Assembly (NCBI RefSeq): GCF_010537335.1
Contig: NZ_AP019711.1
Span: 2,232,001 to 2,296,000, forward strand
Reading direction: 5' to 3'
From: Amedibacterium intestinale
Lineage (GTDB): Bacteria; Bacillota_I; Bacilli_A; Erysipelotrichales; Erysipelotrichaceae
Length of the DNA stretch: 64,000 bases
The notes beneath the pieces are model-generated. The model saw nothing but the letters and a program-made list of their open reading frames with translations. It was not told the origin of the DNA and did no database searches. Below are positions 42,207 through 50,368 of the stretch, one piece after another. Made by a program: the position numbers and the translations under genes. Every line of letters starts with the position of its first letter. Position 1 is the first letter of the stretch.

Positions 42207-45170
42207 ATGAGAAGCTATATAGAAAATATTAGTGCACTACAGAAGCAAATAAATGAATTGCAGTTAGAAAATGAATTATTAAAACGTATATTGGATGATT
42301 CAGGAATTTCTTATAATGAACGTATTCATAAAATGAGAGAAGATGATAATTGCGAAGAATATGAAGAAAATCAGGGAAAAAGGATTGTTCATCCAAGTTG
42401 TATTAGCGATAAAATGGCAAATTTATTTTATGCAAGATTTTGGGGAAGAATGGATGTTTATGCCAAAAGGTATGAGAAAAAAGATACAAAAGAAGCAGGG
42501 TATTATCCACAATGTTACAATTTTTGGAAAGATGTTTGTCCGAAAAAATATGGTCATAAAATAAAATGCAAAGATTGTTTACACCAAGCTTATAAACAAC
42601 TAACTAAGAACGACATTCTTAATCATCTTCTTGGTAAGTCTTATAATGGCTCTGATGTAATTGGAATATATCCTCTTCTAAAAGATAATCAATGCCGTTT
42701 TTTGGTTTTTGATTTTGATAATCATGAAAAAGATGCAGAGAAATATGATTTTGCTAATACGGATGATATGTGGAAAGAAGAAGTAAATGCTATGCGTAGC
42801 ATTTGTATCTTAAATGGAATCGATCCTTTGGTAGAACGATCGAGATCTGGAAAAGGTGCACATATATGGATATTCTTTGATAAACCGATTCCTGCCTCTT
42901 TGGCAAGAAAATTTGGTTCTGCTTTATTAGAAAAAGGGGCAGAACAGGTAAATTTAAAATCTTTTAAATATTACGATCGTATGCTTCCAGCACAGGATGA
43001 ATTAGAAGATAATGGATTAGGAAATTTTATTGCGCTTCCATTGCAGGGACAAGCGTTACATAAAGGAAATAGTGCATTTATTGACAGTAATTGGAATGCA
43101 TATCCCAATCAATGGGAAGTTCTATGGAAGAAGCCCAAACTTTCTAAAGAATTTATAGAGGCAAAGGTAACAGAATGGACAGGATATGTTATGGGGGATA
43201 TTTCTATAGAAGAACATAGGGATGAACCTTGGAAACAACAAAGTTTTCGCAAGGATGAGGTATATGGTGAAATGCATCTTATACTGTCTAATGGAATATA
43301 TGTAGATAGTTTAAATTTAAAGCCTTCAATTCAAAACAAGATTCGAAGATTAGCAGCGTTTTATAATCCAATTTACTATAAAAATAAGGCAATCAAAGTT
43401 TCAAATTTCGCTATTTCAAAGTGGATATATTTAGGAAAAGATCATCTAAGTGGGTATATTGAAATTCCTAGAGGATTATATGATATCTTAATTAAAAAAT
43501 TAGAGGAAGCAGGAATAAAATATACTCTTGAAGATGAACGGCAGAAAGGTAGATTTATCAATGTCTCTTTTAAAGGAAAATTGCGCAAAGAGCAAGAATC
43601 AGCATTATCGGAATTACAAAAATATGATAATGGTATTCTTCATGCTGCTACGGCTTTTGGAAAAACGGTTGTATGCAGTGCACTAATTTCTGAAAAAAAA
43701 GTAAATACTTTAATCCTGGTACAATCCTCTACATTGCTTACACAATGGGAAACCTCACTAGAGACATTTCTTGATATACAAGAAGATATGCCACAATATG
43801 AAACAAAGAGCGGCAGAATTAAAAAAAGGAAGAAACTGATAGGGAAATTACAAGGATCACAAGATTCTATGAATGGCATTGTTGATATTGCTATGGCAGG
43901 TTCTTTATGCAAGAAAGATAATTGGCACCCCATGTTAGAGAAATATGGGATGATTATTGTAGATGAATGTCATCATGCAGCATCTGATACGATTGCGAAT
44001 GTATTAAAAGAGGTAAAAGCAAAATAGGTATATGGAGTTAGTGCTACACCAAAGCGTTCAGATGGATCAGAAAAAATAAATACTATGCTGCTTGGAGAAA
44101 TTCGATATAGTTATACATCGAAAGAAAAAGCATTGACACAAGGAATAGAACATTTGGTATATCCTAGATTTACCAGGGCAGTTTGTCCCAGAGGAGATGC
44201 CAATACACTACATCCAAATGAAGCATATGATCTCATACGATATAACGATGTAAGAGATGAACAGATTTTATCTGATGTAAAAGAGTGTCTGGAAGCCGGA
44301 AGAACCCCTGTTGTATTAACAAAGTACAAAGATCATGCGGAAAAGCTGTATAAGAGAATTAAAGAGTATGCAGATAATGTATTTCTTTTAACAGGGAACA
44401 ATTCAAAGAAAGAACATAAGCAAATTATTGAACGAATGAATAAAGTAGATGCAGATAGTTCTTTGGTGTTGGTAGCCACAGGGAGCTTGATTGGAGAAGG
44501 ATTTGATTTTCCAAGGTTAGATACTTTAGTTATGGCCACCCCTATCTCTTTTCGAAGTGTAGTTGAACAATATGTAGGAAGGTTAAATCGTGATTATGAA
44601 GGAAAAAACAATGTTATAGTCTATGATTATATAGATAGCCATATACCTATCTTTGATAAAATGTATGCGAAAAGATTACGAGCATATAAACAAATAGGAT
44701 ATGCCGTATGTACAGGATTGTTTGTAAATGATAAGCAGGATGTAAATGCAATCTATGATGGGGATACTTATTATGAAGTTTTTAAAAAAGATTTATTAGA
44801 AGCAAATAAAAAAATTGTAATATCTAGTCCAGCAATCAGTACTTCAAAGGTGTATGAATTTATTGATTTCTTAAAAGAAAAACAATCTTTAGGTGTAGAA
44901 GTAACAGTTGTTACTTGGGAATCTGATTTGTATGGATATGGTGATAGTGCATTATGGATGAAATTACATGAAGATATGAGAAGAGCAGGATTTTATTTAA
45001 AATTGGTAAAGGAAACTTGTGAACATTTTGCCATTATAGATGAGGAATTGGTGTGGTATGGAAATATGAATTTGCTGGGTAAAGAGAAAATAGAGGATAG
45101 TATGATGCGAATCAAAGAGAAAAGTATTGCTTCTGAGTTGATGGAATTAACCTTTGGATTAAAGGTTTAG
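42207..45170 (+). pseudogene. TOTE-type primase/helicase/PLD conflict protein, interrupted by an amber stop
   Basis: The full frame would encode about 987 residues. An N-terminal coiled coil (LQKQINELQLENELLK) is followed by the archaeo-eukaryotic primase-like AEP-TOTE domain (IGIYPLLKDNQCRFLVFDFDNHE, ERSRSGKGAHIWIFF, ALPLQGQA). Next comes a superfamily-2 helicase (HAATAFGKTVV Walker A, VDECHH box II, GVSATPKR box III, YVGRLNRDYEG box VI) and a C-terminal phospholipase D-like domain (HFAIIDEELVWYGNMNLLG). A TAG at 44025-44027 interrupts KAK-VYGVSATPKR, where relatives usually have Tyr, so one base change from TAT or TAC explains it. Upstream and downstream parts remain in the same frame. These proteins are linked to defence against mobile DNA. 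Confidence 0.8.
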
Positions 45171-45615
45171 ACCTCACACTGCTGATGTTATATTTGTTCT
45201 GTAATAATTAATGATAAATGAATACAGTAAAAAAGAAATCCTGATTCATCTAATGGAAGGATTTCTTTTCAGTTCTTTAACTTATTTATCAGTAAAATAA
45301 TGAATTCTCATAATTATTAACTCTATTCATTATCACTATAAAAGAAAAATTTACTAGAATATTTTGCTGTCCATTTACAGGGTATAGTTTAGAAATACTG
45401 ACAGGTTTTTAATTTCCATTTATCATATACTCTTGTTTATACCAATATGTATATGGTAAGTTATGAAAAGTTAGCGTATTATGATTATGATAGATATTAT
45501 CATTCTATTGTAAATGATCTTATCTTAAAAAATTAAGATTCTTGCATTATTTTTTGTATTTTTCCTTCTTTTTCTCGTATTAAGTTATGTAGAGAGTTTT
45601 AGGAGGTGAAATACG
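45171..45615 (+). other. 445-bp gap: terminator, orphan repeat, leader of the third rpn gene
   Basis: AAGAAATCC (45233) and GGATTTCTT (45259) form a terminator hairpin with a short T-run for the helicase gene. AATACTGACAGGTTTTT at 45394 repeats the 3' arm of the terminator at 37530 and marks duplicated debris. The competence-like promoter motif is at 45556-45580. No ORF was recognised. Confidence 0.5.
45556..45580 (+). promoter_or_regulatory. Competence-like promoter motif, third rpn gene
   Basis: GTATTTTTCCT, nine bases, then CGTAT, preceded by T6. It is 35 bp before the start codon, without the long leader of the other two rpn copies, yet the motif and its spacing are kept. Confidence 0.6.
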
Positions 45616-46527
45616 ATGCAGATAGAAGCTGCAGCGGCTATTGATCAGCTGTCAAACAAAGAAATAAGCTATGATGAATACTGCAAGAAGGTTCTTATGA
45701 ACAAATATGTACTTTCCCATATTTCAAGACATGTCATTACGGAGTTTAAAGGAATGAGCATAAAGGAAGTTTTGACCTGTCTTGAACCAGATACAAAGGA
45801 AGGTATCAAACAAAGCGAAAAGATTAACGGCATGAATACAGAGGATATAACAGGAAAGGGTGGACTTGTTCGCTATGATGTACTATGTGGTCTGGGCTTG
45901 CCAAATCATGAAGGAAAAGTAGATATGTTCATGAATATTGAAGCACAGGGAAAAGACAATATGGGATATCCATTATTGAAAAGAAGCATATATTATGGAA
46001 GTCGTTTGCTGGTAAGGCAGAAGAATACACCCAATGGATTTCAAAAGACAAACTATGAGGATCTAAAGAAAGTGTATTCCATCTGGATATGCATGAAACA
46101 CAGTAAAAAGAAAAGTGGTGTAATGAATCGCTATTCCCTGCATGAAGAACATTTGGGAACAGCTTATGCATTTCCAAAGAGACATTATGATTTGATGAAC
46201 ATTGTCATGATCTATCCCCCAAAAGAAGTAGAGGATATCCATGATGGGACATTCATGACACTTTTGTACATACTGTTTACATCAGGGATGGATTCAACGA
46301 AGAAAAAGGAACTGCTTACAAAAAACTATGGAATACCGATGACAAAAGAACTGGGAAAGGAGCTGGAAGAAATGTGTAATTTAAGTCAGTATATTAAAGA
46401 AGAAGGAATCCTACAGGGACGTAAGGAAGGAAAGGAAGAAGAAAAACTAGATATCGCAAAGAAAATGAAGGCAGAAGGATTTGACAATGCTTTGATTGAA
46501 AAACTAACAGGAATCCTTCTACATTAG
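45616..46527 (+). CDS. Rpn-family PD-(D/E)XK nuclease, second subtype
   Basis: This 303-residue protein has a different nuclease head from the copies at 40853 and 50369. The active-site pattern VDMFMNIEAQGKDN shows the D-x(n)-E-A-Q-x-K signature of PD-(D/E)XK transposase-like nucleases, followed by YPLLKRSIYYGSRLL and SIWICM. The last 30 residues (KMKAEGFDNALIEKLTGILLH) match the other two Rpn proteins almost base for base. AGGAGG is 9 bp before the ATG. Internal in-frame ATGs at 46339 and 46372 allow a short tail product. Confidence 0.85.
   Translation: MQIEAAAAIDQLSNKEISYDEYCKKVLMNKYVLSHISRHVITEFKGMSIKEVLTCLEPDTKEGIKQSEKINGMNTEDITGKGGLVRYDVLCGLGLPNHEGKVDMFMNIEAQGKDNMGYPLLKRSIYYGSRLLVRQKNTPNGFQKTNYEDLKKVYSIWICMKHSKKKSGVMNRYSLHEEHLGTAYAFPKRHYDLMNIVMIYPPKEVEDIHDGTFMTLLYILFTSGMDSTKKKELLTKNYGIPMTKELGKELEEMCNLSQYIKEEGILQGRKEGKEEEKLDIAKKMKAEGFDNALIEKLTGILLH
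46372..46527 (+). CDS. Putative intragenic RpnS-like small protein, second subtype
   Basis: AAAGGAG (46356-46362) is 9 bases before an in-frame ATG that starts MCNLSQYIKEEG, 51 residues to the shared end. The Met-Cys start resembles the MCE start predicted in the other rpn copies. Translation from this site is inferred from the ribosome site and from its conservation in the free-standing tail ORF just downstream. Confidence 0.45.
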   Translation: MCNLSQYIKEEGILQGRKEGKEEEKLDIAKKMKAEGFDNALIEKLTGILLH

Positions 46528-46540
46528 AATTACATACAGA

Positions 46541-46574
46541 AAACCTCTTTGTTTGCCTATATACGAAGAGGTTT
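46541..46574 (+). terminator. Former rpn terminator stem, now abutting a tail ORF
   Basis: AAACCTCTT (46541) and AAGAGGTTT (46566) form a 9-bp stem. At the matching place after copy 2 (51402) the stem is followed by CATTTTT; here the T-run is replaced by CAATGACAAAAG, the start of the tail ORF, so termination is probably weak. Confidence 0.6.
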
Positions 46575-46576
46575 CA

Positions 46577-46789
46577 ATGACAAAAGAACTTGGAAAGGAG
46601 CTGGAAGAAATGTGTAATTTAAGTCAGTATATTAAAGAAGAAGGAATCCTGCAGGGACGAAAAGAAGGACGCATAGAAGGAATTGAAAAAGGGAAAGTTG
46701 AAGAAAAAATGGATATCGCAAAGAAAATGAAACTGGAAGGTTTTAGTAAAGAAATGATCAAAAAACTTACTGGAATTGTTTTGAACTGA
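46577..46789 (+). CDS. Free-standing Rpn C-terminal tail ORF
   Basis: These 70 codons duplicate only the C-terminal tail of the preceding rpn gene (MTKELGKELEEMCNLSQYI, then EEGILQGRKEG) with a diverged end (KMKLEGFSKEMIKKLTGIV). Homology begins exactly at the ATG, and AGAGG from the terminator stem supplies a ribosome site. The internal AAAGGAG and MCN start are also retained (ATG 46610, 59 residues). It may be a separate RpnS-like antitoxin gene, or the remnant of another rpn gene that lost its nuclease head. Confidence 0.5.
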   Translation: MTKELGKELEEMCNLSQYIKEEGILQGRKEGRIEGIEKGKVEEKMDIAKKMKLEGFSKEMIKKLTGIVLN

Positions 46790-46927
46790 TACTTTTTATA
46801 TAGAAGTAATAAATAATATTAGAAATATATTCATCTGAATATCGAGTCACTATAACAACATCATTTATTTATGACGAGAAATCATGCCAACTCTTTATTA
46901 AATTTAAGTAAACGGTTACATTGTACA

Positions 46928-46956
46928 TTGTATTTCGTATATTAGGTTGATATAAT
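46928..46956 (+). promoter_or_regulatory. Promoter of the lipoprotein gene
   Basis: TTGTAT (46928-46933), 17 bp, TATAAT (46951-46956) with an extended -10 TG. This is a strong sigma-A-type promoter 38 bp before the start codon. Confidence 0.7.
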
Positions 46957-46993
46957 GAACATAAAGAAACATATCAATGAGAGGAGGGTAATA

Positions 46994-47782
46994 ATGAAAA
47001 AGAGAAATTGCATGGTATCATTGATGTTGTTAGGAAGTATACTTGTTTTAGGAGGTTGTAAAGAAGAGGCTAATACAGATTCACAGTCATCGGCAGTAGC
47101 ATATAATCAGGCAACAACTCCACATTATGATGTTGTAAAAAGAGAAGACAAAGCCGTTGTTGATGGTAAGTTAGATGAAAAAGTGTGGATAGATATTCCT
47201 GCAATTGCTGGTGGATTTCATTTTCCATGGGATGTGAAAGAGGCTCCATATACAGAGTTTAAAGGATATAATGATGGTACGGATTTTTACTTTAGTTTTA
47301 CAGTAAAAGATAAAGATGTATTAGTGGATGAAAAATGGAAAGAAGACGAAAGTACTGTTGATAATGAAGATCGTGTAGAACTATTCTTTGCTGGTGGAAG
47401 TATTGATAAGCCAGGTAGTGAAGGTATGCCTAAATATTATGGAGTAGAAATAGATCCACAAGGACGTGTACATGATTATTCTATAGTTTATTATCGTGAT
47501 TTTGATAGTAAGTGGAATTTAGATACATTGGAAACTAAAGCAACTAAAACAGATGATGGATATATAGTGGAAGGCAAGGTTTCACTAGACTCTTTACGTA
47601 AATTAAAACTAGTTAATGAGAAGGATGTAATGCGTACAGGTGTATATCGTGCAGAATTCTCGACGCCGAAAAAAGAAGGAGAAGATCCTGTCATGGAATG
47701 GATATCTTGGGTAGATCCAAAAACTCCTGCACCTGATTATCATGTAGATTCTTCATTTGGTGAATTTAGATTTTTGAAATAA
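46994..47782 (+). CDS. Lipoprotein with a CBM9/DOMON-like carbohydrate-binding domain
   Basis: A signal peptide with lipobox LVLGGC at about residues 16-21 anchors it outside the membrane. The mature part looks like a family 9 carbohydrate-binding module (AVVDGKLDEKVWIDIPAIAGGF at the start, DRVELFFAGG, YYGVEIDPQGRVHDY, and the final DYHVDSSFGEFRFLK). ATG 46994 follows GAGGAGGG; the 39-bp longer frame is unlikely. Length is 262. It probably binds sugars on the cell surface, but no enzyme or transporter neighbours show which. A terminator follows. Confidence 0.75.
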   Translation: MKKRNCMVSLMLLGSILVLGGCKEEANTDSQSSAVAYNQATTPHYDVVKREDKAVVDGKLDEKVWIDIPAIAGGFHFPWDVKEAPYTEFKGYNDGTDFYFSFTVKDKDVLVDEKWKEDESTVDNEDRVELFFAGGSIDKPGSEGMPKYYGVEIDPQGRVHDYSIVYYRDFDSKWNLDTLETKATKTDDGYIVEGKVSLDSLRKLKLVNEKDVMRTGVYRAEFSTPKKEGEDPVMEWISWVDPKTPAPDYHVDSSFGEFRFLK

Positions 47783-47793
47783 CATAGTAGAGT

Positions 47794-47849
47794 GGTCGTA
47801 ACAGCTATTGAATGAAATGTGTCATTGAGCTGTACGACCTTTTCTTTTT
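47794..47849 (+). terminator. Terminator after the lipoprotein, target of ISL3 insertion
   Basis: GGTCGTAACAGCT and AGCTGTACGACC pair (one bulged A), followed by a T-rich tail whose TTCTTTTT (47842-47849) is the ISL3 target duplication. Confidence 0.75.
47842..47849 (+). repeat. Left 8-bp target-site duplication of ISL3 (TTCTTTTT)
   Basis: It is identical to 50131-50138. ISL3 elements generate 8-bp duplications, so this fixes the element borders at 47850 and 50130. Confidence 0.8.
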
Positions 47850-48076
47850 GGTTATCCAAGAATAGTTAGGGTTAGGGGGTTACCCAAGATTACTTGGGGC
47901 AAGGAACTTACCTGCCCTTTTTTTGTTCCAAACTTTTTGGGGTTTCGTATTATACTATGATTGAAAGGATAATAACAGGCATTAAAAAAAGCAGTTACCA
48001 TATTTTCTCACCCCGGCAACCGCTTTTCTGTGGCCCTGTTCGGTACCACTCACGTTACATCTATATTGTAATCACA

Positions 48077-48484
48077 ATGAACAATTTAATCAATAAATTT
48101 AATATTACGATCCATACCATGGAATGTCCTCGTTGTCATGCGAAGGGTTCTTTGATTTTTTATGGACATCGTGTTCGTAAATTTATCTTTGTGACTCGCA
48201 CTGTTTTGATCAATGCCCAGCGATGTCGGTGTAAAGAATGTGGTGCTATTCATATCATTCTTCCTTCTTTTGTAGTTCCAGGATTCAATCATGTCTATTT
48301 ATCCATCCGAAAGGTTTTGAATAAAGAGCCTGACCGATCATTAGAAGATTCTTATTTCTACAGATTCATCAAAAGTTTTTTCCCACCTTTTCCAAAATCT
48401 TCAAAAGATTCGGATTATCTTGCCTTCTTACGCCGGAGCCCGCTTTTTCGAAAATTCGGTTCTTATGCATTTTTAAGTCGATAA
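48077..48484 (+). CDS. DUF6431-like zinc-ribbon protein of the ISL3 element
   Basis: CPRCHAKGSLIFYGHRVRKF and QRCRCKECGAIHIILPSF form a four-cysteine zinc ribbon resembling the N-terminal finger of ISL3 transposases. A Phe/Pro-rich tail follows. I take ATG 48077 (135 residues), because the finger begins just after it; the frame opens further upstream (ATG 47957, 47894) and the true start is uncertain, as no site has a good ribosome signal. It may recognise DNA ends or regulate transposition. It is known mainly as a passenger of such elements. Confidence 0.6.
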   Translation: MNNLINKFNITIHTMECPRCHAKGSLIFYGHRVRKFIFVTRTVLINAQRCRCKECGAIHIILPSFVVPGFNHVYLSIRKVLNKEPDRSLEDSYFYRFIKSFFPPFPKSSKDSDYLAFLRRSPLFRKFGSYAFLSR

Positions 48485-48578
48485 AAACAGCGACCAACCT
48501 GATATGTATATCCAGATATGCCTGCTTCGCTTATAGTTAAGGTGTACGAAGACTTGCTTTATCAGGAGGTGACACAAT

Positions 48579-50024
48579 ATGCAAGACTTTACCAATTGCG
48601 AAGCTTCTATTTGCACAATCTTCAATCTGGATTCATCGATTTTAGAATCCTGTTCCTGTATTAGACGAAATGAACAGACGATCATCGATGTAAAGCTTTT
48701 GGATTCTCGACCAGCTTGTCCTGAATGTGGAAATCCCATCACGAAGATCAAGGGATATGTGACCAAGACCATCCAGCATTCATTACTGGCCGATAAAAAA
48801 TGTGTTCTTCAATACCATGCCAGGCGATATATCTGCCCAATATGCCACAAAACGTTCTATGAATACAATCCTTTCGTCTTCCAGAACATGAAGATTTCTT
48901 CAGATCTGATGCTTCAGATCCTCAAGGACTTACAAGAACCTGGCGAAACCTTTACCCACGCAGCTAAGAGATATCATATTTCTCCAACTTCTGTTTCATC
49001 GATCTTCGATTCGGTTGTTTCGATTCCAAGGGCAAAACTGCCAGAAATCATGTGCACAGATGAAAACTATGCCTTTCATTCCAAAACACAAAACAGTAAG
49101 TACATCTGTCTTTTGATCGATCAGACCAATGGGCGGCCAATCGATATCTTGCCTAGTCGACGATATGAATATTTGGATAAGTACTTCTCAAATATACCAA
49201 AATATGAAATAGATCAGGTCCATATCATGATTACGGATATGTACGAACCATACCGCAGGATCATTAAAAAACATTTCAAAAATGCGATTCATGTGGTCGA
49301 CCATTATCATGTTTCACAGGAACTGCACCGCAGAGTGGACAGGGTTCGCTTAAGGATCATGAACCCCCTGCGATGCATCAACACATCGAAACGCACCCAG
49401 GAACAAGAAGAAAACTATTATCTGTTAAAACACAAGAACGGACTCCTGTTCAAGCACTTTACAAGATCTAAAGGCGCCGATGGAAAACCACTTTTCGATA
49501 TTTTAAGACCAAAAGAATATAATAAGGTTCTAAAACGATATATGAACCCATACGATTATGCCAATGCGCTTGTATCTATTCATCCGGATATAAACACGGC
49601 CTGGGAATTAAAGGATGAACTTACGGATTTCTATGTCTCGAACACACTTGAAACGGCACCTGCTGCTTTGAAAAAAGTCATCACTGATTTCAGAGAAAGC
49701 AATGTAGAAGAAATGGTCAAGTTTAGTTACACATTAGCCAACTGGCAAACCGAGATCATCAATTCTTTCTACATAGCCAAAACCGAATACAAGCTCTCGA
49801 GAAAGACAGGACAAATCACTGTCGGATATAAAAGGCTCAACAACGCACTGATGGAACGACTCAACGGAACCGTCAAGCTGATTACCAAGGCAGCCAACGG
49901 ATATACCAATTGGGAACGATTCCGTAACCGATGCATGTTGGTCCTTGAAAAAGGCATAGAATTTGCAATCGACGAGAAAGACAAAAGCGTAAAGATGGTC
50001 GAAAAAAAGGAGCCCACCACCTAG
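48579..50024 (+). CDS. ISL3-family transposase
   Basis: This DDE transposase has an N-terminal zinc ribbon (CPECGNPITKIKGY, CPICHKTFYEYNPF), a helix-turn-helix (FTHAAKRYHISPTSVSSIFD), and the core with CTDENYAF, ICLLIDQTNGRPIDILPSR, ITDMYEPYRRII, VVDHYHVSQEL, and the C-terminal YKRLNNALMERLNGTVKLI region with the catalytic Glu. At 481 residues it is intact. CAGGAGGT lies just before the ATG. It is richer in G+C than the surrounding genes, fitting an incoming element. Confidence 0.95.
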   Translation: MQDFTNCEASICTIFNLDSSILESCSCIRRNEQTIIDVKLLDSRPACPECGNPITKIKGYVTKTIQHSLLADKKCVLQYHARRYICPICHKTFYEYNPFVFQNMKISSDLMLQILKDLQEPGETFTHAAKRYHISPTSVSSIFDSVVSIPRAKLPEIMCTDENYAFHSKTQNSKYICLLIDQTNGRPIDILPSRRYEYLDKYFSNIPKYEIDQVHIMITDMYEPYRRIIKKHFKNAIHVVDHYHVSQELHRRVDRVRLRIMNPLRCINTSKRTQEQEENYYLLKHKNGLLFKHFTRSKGADGKPLFDILRPKEYNKVLKRYMNPYDYANALVSIHPDINTAWELKDELTDFYVSNTLETAPAALKKVITDFRESNVEEMVKFSYTLANWQTEIINSFYIAKTEYKLSRKTGQITVGYKRLNNALMERLNGTVKLITKAANGYTNWERFRNRCMLVLEKGIEFAIDEKDKSVKMVEKKEPTT

Positions 50025-50130
50025 GACAGGTGATGAGCCCTTTAGACCCTCTCAACGAAATAGGGTATATGCCGCCCCCAAGTAATCTCGAAGATCAAAT
50101 TCAGCTAACCCCAACTATTTTTGGAGCACC

Positions 50131-50138
50131 TTCTTTTT
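50131..50138 (+). repeat. Right 8-bp target-site duplication of ISL3 (TTCTTTTT)
   Basis: It is identical to 47842-47849 and directly adjoins the right inverted repeat. Confidence 0.8.
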
Positions 50139-50209
50139 TACAGACGGATATAGTTCATACATTTATAAGATTCTGAAATTTTTTTATGATAATTTTCTAT
50201 GTTTTTTTT

Positions 50210-50234
50210 GTATTTTCACCTATTTGTTTCGTAT
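50210..50234 (+). promoter_or_regulatory. Competence-like promoter motif, rpn copy 2
   Basis: GTATTTTCACC, nine bases, then CGTAT, preceded by T8. It differs from the copy 1 motif at a few positions, but the spacing is unchanged. Confidence 0.6.
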
Positions 50235-50271
50235 AAGTTAGTGAACAGGGTAAATGTATGCCCTGTATATC

Positions 50272-50345
50272 ACGATATCGGTATAGACAAACAATATTCA
50301 TATTTTTATAATGAAGATGAATATGTATCATCTTCCGATATCCGT
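50272..50345 (+). promoter_or_regulatory. Two-tier hairpin in the rpn leader, copy 2
   Basis: ACGATATCGG pairs with CCGATATCCGT around an inner ATATTCAT/ATGAATAT stem, as in the leader at 40756. One T is missing in the loop side, leaving the arms intact. Confidence 0.45.
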
Positions 50346-50368
50346 AAAAAAAAGAAAGGAAATAGGTG

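Larger units (their letters stand above)
47850..50130 (+). mobile_element. ISL3-family insertion sequence with a zinc-ribbon passenger gene
   Basis: The 2281-bp element begins GGTTATCCAAGAATAGTT and ends with the imperfect complement (minus strand GGTGCTCCAAAAATAGTT). Inverted repeats continue as GGGTTAG, and AGATTACTTGGGG recurs deeper in both ends. It encodes a zinc-ribbon DUF6431-like protein and the transposase. The perfect flanking duplication TTCTTTTT suggests a recent, possibly still mobile insertion into the lipoprotein terminator. Confidence 0.88.

Noticed and set aside
44025-44027. TAG read as pyrrolysine
   Set aside because: No sign of a pyrrolysine system, a Tyr codon is expected here, and other genes use TAG as ordinary stop.
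45394-45410. Repeat AATACTGACAGGTTTTT shared with 37530 as a possible attachment site
   Set aside because: It is only 17 bp, part of a terminator arm, with no integrase and no matching island borders; more likely duplicated debris.
46931-46942. TTTCGTATA before the lipoprotein as a fifth competence-like promoter
   Set aside because: The upstream GTATTTTTACC half and nine-base spacing are absent, and a good sigma-A promoter overlaps it.
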